Shown here: positions 58,610-64,000 of the stretch, piece after piece
How positions within the stretch are numbered: position 1 is the stretch's first letter
Layout: each line of letters opens with the position of its first letter
Assembly: GCF_018736145.1 (NCBI RefSeq)
Contig: NZ_CP059997.1
Coordinates: forward strand, 3,967,501 to 4,031,500
Direction: 5' to 3'
Source of the DNA: Amycolatopsis sp. CA-230715
GTDB taxonomy: Bacteria; Actinomycetota; Actinomycetes; Mycobacteriales; Pseudonocardiaceae
DNA: 64,000 nucleotides
Made by a program: the position numbers and the translations under genes
Notes under the pieces: generated by a model
What the model was told of the DNA's origin: nothing
What the model saw: the letters and a program-made list of their open reading frames with translations, nothing else
Database searches by the model: none

Positions 58610-58671
58610 AATCCACCGGTTGCCCCCAGTTGTCCACAGGCCGCGAAAGCTGTGGACAACCGTGGTGGATT
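58610..58671. terminator. Hairpin with DnaA-box-like arms (copy 1)
   Basis: GTTGTCCACAG (58629-58639) pairs with CTGTGGACAAC (58650-58660) across loop GCCGCGAAAG, and outer AATCCACC (58610-58617) pairs with GGTGGATT (58664-58671). The arms contain TTGTCCACA, the preferred DnaA box of Streptomyces-like actinobacteria. It lies between convergent genes and so probably ends transcription from both sides. The same 11-base arms recur at 61386-61418. Confidence 0.75.
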
Positions 58672-58690
58672 CCGCTTAATCGCTTTCGGG

Positions 58691-59881
58691 TCAGCCGAAG
58701 CTCTCGCCGTCGCCGCGGAAGGTCGGCACGGTCCGTTCGACGGTTCCGCCGACGACGATGTGGTACTCGGTGAACCGCTCCGCCAGCTCGCCGGCTTTCG
58801 CGTGGCGGAACCAGACGCGGTCGCCGATCCGCAGCGACCTGGCCGCCTTGCCGGTGACCGGGGTCTGCACTTCGCCCGCTCCTTCGAGCCCGAGCAGCGA
58901 AAGCCCCTTCGGCAGGTACGGGGACGGGAGCCGCGAAGGCTCGGCAGGCCCGGAAGCGACGTAACCACCCGAGAACAGCGTCGCGATCTTCTTGGTGGGA
59001 CGGCGCACCACGGGCAGCGCGAACAGCGCGGCCGGTTTGGGGTGGAACCGCGAATACCCGTCGAACAGGGTCGGGCCGATGAGTCCCGATCCGGCCGCGA
59101 TCTCGGTGACCGAGGTGTCGGCGCCGGTGCTCTCGATGCTGCCGCTGCCGCCGCCGTTGACGAACTCGAGGTCGGCGACGGCGCGCACGGCCGCGACCGC
59201 CGCGCCCCTTCGCTCGGCGAGTTCGGCGGCGGACCTGCGCTGGAGCATGCCGACGATCGCGTTCTTCGGCTTCGGCCCCGCGAGATCGGGGAGCCCGGCG
59301 ATCTGACCTTCGTACGCCATCAGCCCGACCAGCCGGAAACCCTTGCGCGCGACTATTTTCTTCGCGAGCTCGGCCGCCTGGCGCGCGGTGAACACCGGCG
59401 AGCGGCGGGTGCCGACGTGCACCCCGCGCAGCGGGCGGAACGAGGCGTCCAGTTCGAGGCACACCCTGATCTCGGGGTGGTCGTGGCCGAGCGCGGCGTC
59501 GACGAGGTCGAGGTGCTCGGTCGAGTCGACCATGATCGCGATCGACGAGCGGGCCCGGTCGTCGGCGGCGAGCGCCCGCAGCGCCCCGTGGTCGGCCGTC
59601 GGGTAGGCGACCACGATGTCGTCGGCGGTGCCCTGCTCGACGTGCCAAACGGCTTCGGCGAGCGAGTAGCTCATGAGCCCGGTGAACCCCGGCTTCGCCA
59701 GCACGCGTTCGAGCAGGTAGCGGCAGCGGACCGATTTGCTCACCACGCGGATGGGCTTGCCGTCCGCGCGGCGCACGAGGTCCGCCGCGTTCGCGTCGAA
59801 GGCGTCGAGGTCGACGATCGCGAAGGGCGGGTCGAGTGCTTTGGTCGCGAGGTCGAACGCCGAAGCGGTCACACTGGTCAC
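58691..59881 (-). CDS. PLP-dependent amino acid deaminase/aldolase (alanine racemase N-terminal fold)
   Basis: This 396-residue fold-type III PLP enzyme has FAIVDLDAFDANAADLV at the N-terminus and the PLP Lys in RVVSKSVRCRYLL (about Lys49). Phosphate-binding Gly/Ser lie in VNGGGSGSIEST, and the C-terminal beta domain carries likely metal-binding His residues (WFRHAKAGELAERFTEYHIV). It resembles D-threonine aldolase/D-serine deaminase relatives. The GTG at 59881 (GTG at 59872 possible) faces the lactone oxidase gene across 89 bases, a pairing often seen in actinobacteria. Confidence 0.88.
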   Translation of the reverse strand: MTSVTASAFDLATKALDPPFAIVDLDAFDANAADLVRRADGKPIRVVSKSVRCRYLLERVLAKPGFTGLMSYSLAEAVWHVEQGTADDIVVAYPTADHGALRALAADDRARSSIAIMVDSTEHLDLVDAALGHDHPEIRVCLELDASFRPLRGVHVGTRRSPVFTARQAAELAKKIVARKGFRLVGLMAYEGQIAGLPDLAGPKPKNAIVGMLQRRSAAELAERRGAAVAAVRAVADLEFVNGGGSGSIESTGADTSVTEIAAGSGLIGPTLFDGYSRFHPKPAALFALPVVRRPTKKIATLFSGGYVASGPAEPSRLPSPYLPKGLSLLGLEGAGEVQTPVTGKAARSLRIGDRVWFRHAKAGELAERFTEYHIVVGGTVERTVPTFRGDGESFG

Positions 59882-59970
59882 CCGGATTACGGTACGACAC
59901 CAGAGCTTGAAACGCGAATTCTATTCACTTATCGTTTCCGTCACTCGGGCTTCAAGGATCAGGTGAGCGC

Positions 59971-61272
59971 ATGACGCAGTGGACCAACTGGGCCGGCACC
60001 GCGACCGCGACCCCGCAGCGGGTGCACACCCCGCGCAGCACGGCCGAACTCGCCGAAGTGGTGGCCGGGGTGGCTGTCGAAGGCAGGCGCGTGCGGGCGT
60101 GGGGCAGCGGGCATTCGTTCACCCCGATCGCGGTCGCCGATTCCGACGCCATCGATCTCACGGCGTGGACCGGGATCGTCTCCGCCGACATCGAATCCGG
60201 CCGGGTGGCCGTGCGCTCGGGGACCAAGCTGCGCAAGCTGAACGCCGATCTGGACGCGCTCGGGCTGGCGATGACGAACCTCGGCGACATCGACGAGCAG
60301 ACGATCGCGGGCGCGGTGTCCACCGGCACGCACGGCACCGGCGCGCGGCTCGGCGGGCTCGCCACGCAGATCGTCGAACTGGAACTGGTGCTGGCGGACG
60401 GTTCCGTGGTCACGTGCTCCGCGGACCGCCGCCCGGAACTGTTCGCCGCGGCACGGGTGGGGCTCGGCGCGCTCGGCGTGATCTCGACAGTCACGCTGCA
60501 GTGCGAGCCTTCGTTCGTGCTCTCCGCGCAGGAGCGGCCCGAACCGTTGGAACAGGTGCTGGAAGGGTTCGACCAGTTCGCCGAGGAGAACGACCACTTC
60601 GAGTTCTACTGGTTTCCGTACGGCAGGAACGCGCTGGTGAAGCGCAACAACCGGTTGCCGGATGACGCGGAACGCAGGCCGTTGAGCAGGGCCAAGCAGT
60701 TCATCGACTACGAGATCACCGAAAACCTCGCGTTCGGCGCGCTGTGCCGGACGGGTCGCATGGTGCCGAAACTGGTGCGCCCGCTGGGAAAGCTCGCTTC
60801 GTCGCTACTGTCCACAAGGGAGTACAGCGATCTGTCGCACCGGGTTTTCGTGACCCACCGCGGTGTGCGGTTCGTCGAAACCGAATACGCCGTGCCGCGG
60901 GAATCCGTGCACGACGTGCTGGCCGAACTGCGCGCTTTGGTGCCGCGACTGGAAACCCCGGTCGCTTTCCCGGTGGAGGTGCGGGTGGCGGCCGCGGACG
61001 ACATCTGGCTCTCGACCGCGCACGGCCGCGACTCCGCCTACATCGCGATCCACCAGTTCGTCGGCATGCCGTACCGCCAGTACTTCGCCGCTTTCGCGGA
61101 TATCGCGGGCGTCGTCGGCGGGCGACCACACTGGGGGAAGATGCACGATCTCGACGCCAGCGTGCTGCGGGACCGGTACCCGCGCTTCGACGATTTCGTG
61201 CGGGTGCGCAAGGAGGTCGACCCGGCAGGCGTGTTCGGAAACGCCTACCTGGACCAGGTATTGGGCCGCTAG
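59971..61272 (+). CDS. FAD-dependent D-arabinono-1,4-lactone oxidase-like oxidoreductase
   Basis: This 433-residue flavoprotein of the VAO family has FAD-binding RVRAWGSGHSFTPIA, whose His is the usual covalent FAD attachment site, and MTNLGDIDEQTIAGAVSTGTHGTG. The C-terminal ALO domain ends PHWGKMHDL and VDPAGVFGNAYLDQVLGR. Related enzymes oxidise aldonolactones or sugar alcohols with O2. No signal peptide is evident. It is divergent from the PLP enzyme gene, suggesting a shared pathway, but substrate is unknown. Confidence 0.92.
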   Translation: MTQWTNWAGTATATPQRVHTPRSTAELAEVVAGVAVEGRRVRAWGSGHSFTPIAVADSDAIDLTAWTGIVSADIESGRVAVRSGTKLRKLNADLDALGLAMTNLGDIDEQTIAGAVSTGTHGTGARLGGLATQIVELELVLADGSVVTCSADRRPELFAAARVGLGALGVISTVTLQCEPSFVLSAQERPEPLEQVLEGFDQFAEENDHFEFYWFPYGRNALVKRNNRLPDDAERRPLSRAKQFIDYEITENLAFGALCRTGRMVPKLVRPLGKLASSLLSTREYSDLSHRVFVTHRGVRFVETEYAVPRESVHDVLAELRALVPRLETPVAFPVEVRVAAADDIWLSTAHGRDSAYIAIHQFVGMPYRQYFAAFADIAGVVGGRPHWGKMHDLDASVLRDRYPRFDDFVRVRKEVDPAGVFGNAYLDQVLGR

Positions 61273-61385
61273 TCGCCGTGCCTCTACTGGTACCTACGTA
61301 GCCCCCACCCATCCCGGGGGGCGACCCCGCTCCAGTCTACCGAGGTCGCCGTCGGGGCGGATCGGAAAGCAGGCCGCAGGCCGGG

Positions 61386-61418
61386 GTTGTCCACAGTCGA
61401 GCCTGGCCTGTGGACAAC
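61386..61418. terminator. Hairpin with DnaA-box-like arms (copy 2)
   Basis: GTTGTCCACAG (61386-61396) and CTGTGGACAAC (61408-61418) repeat exactly the arms of copy 1, around a different 11-base loop. It again lies between convergent genes, four bases from the stop of the minus-strand gene at 61422. Confidence 0.75.
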
Positions 61419-61421
61419 TCA

Positions 61422-62072
61422 TCAGATCCGTTCCAACGCCTCGTCGATCGGGGTGTTCCCGGCGACGAGCTCCAGCGTGCGGCGGATCGTGCGGGGCTCG
61501 TCCAGCAGGGCGGCCAAGACCGCGGCGACGTCGTCGCGGGTGATGTCACCGACGTCGACGGAGTCCGCGAGGTGCACGTTGCCCGTGCCCGGGTCGTCGA
61601 CGAGGTGGCCGGGGCGCAGGATCGTCCAGTCCAGGTCACGCGCCCGCAGATCGTCCTCCGCCGCCTTCTTCGCGCGCAGGTAGATCGCGAAGGTTTCGCC
61701 CACGCCGGGGTCGTCGGCCCGGCCGAGGCCCATCGCACTGACCTGGATGTGCCTGCGCACGCCCGCGCGCTCGGCGGCGTCGGCGAAGAGCGCCGCAGCG
61801 GCCCTGTCGACGGTGTCCTTGCGGGCCGTGCCACTGCCAGGACCGGCTCCCGCGGCGAACACGGCCGCATCGGCGCCCTTCAGCACCTCCGCGACCTCGT
61901 CCGGCGTCGCGTTCTCGAGGTCGAGCACGGCGGGTTCGGCGCTCGAATCCCGCAGGTCGGCCGCGTGCTCGGGGTTCCTGATGATGCCGACGGCCTGGTC
62001 ACCGCGGGCGGCGAGCACCCGCTCCAGGCGAAGGGCGATCTGACCGTGTCCTCCGGCAATCACAACGCGCAT
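61422..62072 (-). CDS. NAD(P)-binding protein (atypical SDR, YwnB/BVR-B-like)
   Basis: This 216-residue Rossmann protein has the GGHGQIALRLERVLAARG glycine motif at residues 7-24, VLDLENATPDEVAEVLKGADAAVFAAG, and the C-terminal WTILRPGHLVDDPGTG loop typical of atypical SDRs that lack the Tyr-x3-Lys pair of classical members. They act as NADPH-binding reductases or regulators. Start ATG at 62072; 23 bases after the next upstream gene's stop, so co-transcribed with it. Confidence 0.9.
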   Translation of the reverse strand: MRVVIAGGHGQIALRLERVLAARGDQAVGIIRNPEHAADLRDSSAEPAVLDLENATPDEVAEVLKGADAAVFAAGAGPGSGTARKDTVDRAAAALFADAAERAGVRRHIQVSAMGLGRADDPGVGETFAIYLRAKKAAEDDLRARDLDWTILRPGHLVDDPGTGNVHLADSVDVGDITRDDVAAVLAALLDEPRTIRRTLELVAGNTPIDEALERI

Positions 62073-62095
62073 GCGATCAACCCTAGGTCGGTTGG

Positions 62096-62743
62096 TCAGT
62101 CGACGCCGACCGGCAGGTCGTACGACGCGAGCAGCTGCTCGTAGACCATCTCGTTGACCCAGCGGGACACCGCGTCCTCGTCGAGCAGCATCCGCTCGGT
62201 GCGGCCGGGCAGATCGAGGTCGACCACCGCGTCCTCGTCGGCGGTCACCACGGCGAGGCCGTAGGCGCGGGCACGCGGCAGGCAGTTGTCGACGTAGTCC
62301 TTGGTCAGCACGGCGGACGACGGGAGCACCATGGCGGCCTCGCCGTAGCGCGCGAACGGAACCGCGGAGGCCATCGCGGTGCGCCAGTGCCGCGCGACCG
62401 CGAGGACGCCGATGATCTCGGCGGCGGGCGCCGGCGCGGTCGCGGCGAACTCCGGCCAGGTCCAGGTGGCCACGGTGGCGCGATCGGAGACGGGACCGAC
62501 ACCCATCGCGATGCGCTCGGCGTGCACGTCGGTGCGTAGCTGGGCGACGACGCAGACCCGGCGGCCCAGCATCGTGACCTCGGGCAGGACGACCCCGTCC
62601 CAGCCGAGCTGCGCGGCGGCCTCGGTCGCCAGCTCGGAGGTACTCGCGGGCAGCTCGATACGCGGCACGACGCGGGTGGGGAATGACCGGGTGCCACCGT
62701 TGGTGACCTCGGTGTTCTCCGTGTGCCCTGGTGTGACCGCCAC
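62096..62743 (-). CDS. Protein of unknown function
   Basis: This 215-residue soluble protein has no motif I recognise. The GTG at 62743 is chosen because GGAGG lies six bases upstream; the frame extends further but the extra residues are Arg-rich. The chain is alpha/beta with a hydrophobic core (VTMLGRRVCVVAQLRTD, AAEIIGVLAVARHWRTAM, ARAYGLAVVTADEDAVVDLD) and an acidic, helical C-terminus. It is probably the first gene of an operon with the NAD(P)-binding protein. Confidence 0.78.
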   Translation of the reverse strand: MAVTPGHTENTEVTNGGTRSFPTRVVPRIELPASTSELATEAAAQLGWDGVVLPEVTMLGRRVCVVAQLRTDVHAERIAMGVGPVSDRATVATWTWPEFAATAPAPAAEIIGVLAVARHWRTAMASAVPFARYGEAAMVLPSSAVLTKDYVDNCLPRARAYGLAVVTADEDAVVDLDLPGRTERMLLDEDAVSRWVNEMVYEQLLASYDLPVGVD

Positions 62744-63183
62744 GAGACGCCTCCTTTTCCGTACCGCCAGAACCCCGCCGCCCGAAAGCGGCATATGAAT
62801 TGATTACCAGTGCGGAACGCATAGGTCTCCGGGTTGGCCGGAGGACTGCGATCGACGGCGCTCAGCGGTCGGTGACCGGTCGACGGGCGGTCGTCCGACT
62901 TCGGCCCGACCCTGCCGCCGGACGGGTGAGGGCGAGGTGAGTGGTGTGACCCTGCGAAATCGTGTGTCCTGTGCCACGCCGATAATCACGTTCGCGATCT
63001 CCGGCCGCGTCCCGGAGTACCCCAACGGTGCAGCGCAGCACCGCCCGTGAACTCCACTGTGGACATTGAAGGCCTTTTGTTGCGCGCGTCCACGAAAGGG
63101 CCGGAGGTGAGCTTCACCGCAGCGCCGGGCGCCGGGCACCGATACGGTTACCCGTGAGTTAACTGTGCCGCCTTGGAGGGTCG
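62744..63183. other. Divergent promoter region, 440 bases
   Basis: The gap between the unknown gene (minus) and the CoA-ester lyase gene (plus) has average G+C in its middle and AT-richer ends (62790-62815, 63055-63085). A CCACTGTGGACA word lies at 63054-63065. No credible gene or structured RNA was found. Confidence 0.5.
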
Positions 63184-64000
63184 ATGCGTTCGCCGAAGGA
63201 CTTCTTCGCACCGCTGGCTGTCGGTGCGCCCGCACCCGTGCGGGAGATTCCGCCGCTGCCGTCCCGCATGATCCACTTCTTCGACCCCAGCAACGAGAAG
63301 ATGGTGGCGAAGGCGCCGGACATCGCCAAGAAGGTCGATGTGCTGCTCGGCAACCTCGAAGACGCCGTGCGCGCCGATCGCAAGGAAGCGGCGCGCCAAG
63401 GCCTCGTCGACGTCGCGAAGGCCAACGACTTCGGCCAGACCCAGCTGTGGACCAGGGTCAACAGCCTCGATTCGCCCTGGGTCCTCGACGACCTGATCAC
63501 GCTCGTCACCGAGATCGGCGACAAGCTCGACGTGATCATGGTGCCGAAGGTCGAGGGCGCGCAGGACATCCACTACGTCGACCGGCTGCTCGCGCAGCTC
63601 GAAGCGCGCGCCGGGCTGACCGAGCCGCTGCTCGTGCACGCCATCCTGGAGACGGCGAGCGGCGTCGCGAACGTCGAAGAGATCGCCGGCGCCAGCCCGC
63701 GCATGCAGGGCATCTCGCTCGGCCCCGCCGACCTCGCGGCGAGCAGGCGGATGAAGACGACGCGCGTCGGCGGCGGCCACCCCGGATACCTGGTGCGCAC
63801 CGACCCCACCGGCGAAGATCTGACCGAAGGCCGCACGACCTACCAGCAGGACCTGTGGCACTACACGGTCGCGCGCATGGTCGACGCGTGCGCGGCCAAC
63901 GGGATCCTGCCCTACTACGGCCCGTTCGGGGACATCCGCGACGTCGTGGCGTGCGAGGACCAGTTCCGCAACGCGTTCCTGCTCGGCTGCGTCGGCGCGT
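63184..64000 (+). CDS. CitE/HpcH-HpaI family CoA-ester lyase (malyl-CoA lyase-like), C-terminus cut by window edge
   Basis: The ATG at 63184, just after GGAGGGTCG, opens at least 272 residues of a TIM-barrel lyase: SRMIHFFDPSNEKMVAKA, DVLLGNLEDAVRADRKEAAR (metal Glu/Asp region), TRVNSLDSPWVLDDL (Arg), IMVPKVEGAQDI, LETASGVANVEEIA (metal Glu) and ISLGPADLAASR (metal Asp). The long insert GGGHPGYLVRTDPTGEDL is typical of L-malyl-CoA/beta-methylmalyl-CoA lyases. It would cleave malyl-CoA to acetyl-CoA and glyoxylate or act in acyl-CoA catabolism. The frame is open to the window end. Confidence 0.9.
   Translation, partial: MRSPKDFFAPLAVGAPAPVREIPPLPSRMIHFFDPSNEKMVAKAPDIAKKVDVLLGNLEDAVRADRKEAARQGLVDVAKANDFGQTQLWTRVNSLDSPWVLDDLITLVTEIGDKLDVIMVPKVEGAQDIHYVDRLLAQLEARAGLTEPLLVHAILETASGVANVEEIAGASPRMQGISLGPADLAASRRMKTTRVGGGHPGYLVRTDPTGEDLTEGRTTYQQDLWHYTVARMVDACAANGILPYYGPFGDIRDVVACEDQFRNAFLLGCVGA

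Noticed and set aside
62804..63235. Minus-strand frame of 143 codons upstream of the CoA-ester lyase
   Set aside because: Poor codon use, no ribosome site, and it runs into the lyase gene in antisense.

Overview
The window is about 70% G+C with strongly GC-biased third codon positions, many GTG and some TTG starts, and frequent ATGA/GTGA stop-start overlaps. Together with the gene content (SSS acetate symporters next to a LytS/LytTR pair, ECF sigma factors, DasR-type operators, an AA10 chitin oxidase, actinobacterial DnaA-box words) this points to a Pseudonocardiaceae actinomycete, most like Amycolatopsis. It reads as a chromosomal stretch. No phage, insertion sequence or CRISPR array was seen. 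Nearly all of the sequence is coding, the longest gene-free gaps are about 300-450 bases, and two genes are cut by the window edges (a cation/acetate symporter at the left, a CitE-type CoA-ester lyase at the right).

Layout. 1-7.4 kb, minus strand: carboxylate uptake and its control (ActP-like symporter with DUF485 partner, a second SSS symporter, small membrane protein, LytTR response regulator, S49 peptidase, LytS-like kinase). 7.8-10.8 kb: Fpg/Nei glycosylase, membrane protein, and a sigma factor fused to a zinc anti-sigma-like domain. 11 kb: tRNA-Gly(GCC), then a secreted AA10 oxidase behind two DasR-type sites. 12-17.2 kb: small genes (Imm7 immunity protein, YiaA, a gene behind a LexA-like box, MarR/Bcr-CflA/amidohydrolase, secreted NlpC/P60-like protein, XRE regulator). 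17.4-23.7 kb: two tandem paralogous single-pass membrane proteins running into a small glycan-modification cluster (GT2, a frameshifted methyltransferase-GT2 fusion, a coiled-coil methyltransferase). 23.7-25.1 kb: NlpC/P60-like protein and arginase-fold protein.

25.0-28.8 kb, minus strand: a four-gene, fully overlapping operon (histidine kinase, CorA-like protein, glycerophosphodiesterase, NarL-type regulator). 28.9-36.8 kb: membrane protein, MmyB-type regulator facing a DHA2 drug exporter, NTF2-like protein, EamA exporter, APH(3')-like kinase, ECF sigma factor coupled to a VOC protein, double SnoaL-like protein. 37-44.3 kb: LysR, 58-residue Cys-motif protein, secreted subtilase, UDP-glucose dehydrogenase, SDR, TM0106-type nuclease, Lys-rich protein. 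44.4-48 kb: OpuC/ProU-type osmolyte ABC transporter. 48.3-51.3 kb: copper locus (4-TM protein, YcnI, CopC, CopD). 51.4-54.8 kb: phosphotransferase, HTH-TPR regulator and two small proteins divergent from it. 55.3-58.6 kb: GH1 glucosidase, sugar MFS and TetR. 58.7-61.3 kb: PLP amino acid deaminase/aldolase and lactone oxidase, a divergent pair bounded on both sides by hairpins with identical DnaA-box-like arms. 61.4-64 kb: NAD(P)-binding protein, an unrecognised protein, CoA-ester lyase.

The most notable observations are the kinase/CorA-like/GDPD/regulator operon, the identical DnaA-box hairpins around a two-gene module, the sigma/anti-sigma fusion, the LexA-like box before an unknown gene, the frameshifted methyltransferase-GT2 fusion, the orphan Imm7 gene, and the ECF-VOC pair. 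All functional calls come from reading translated sequence by eye; no database search was run.
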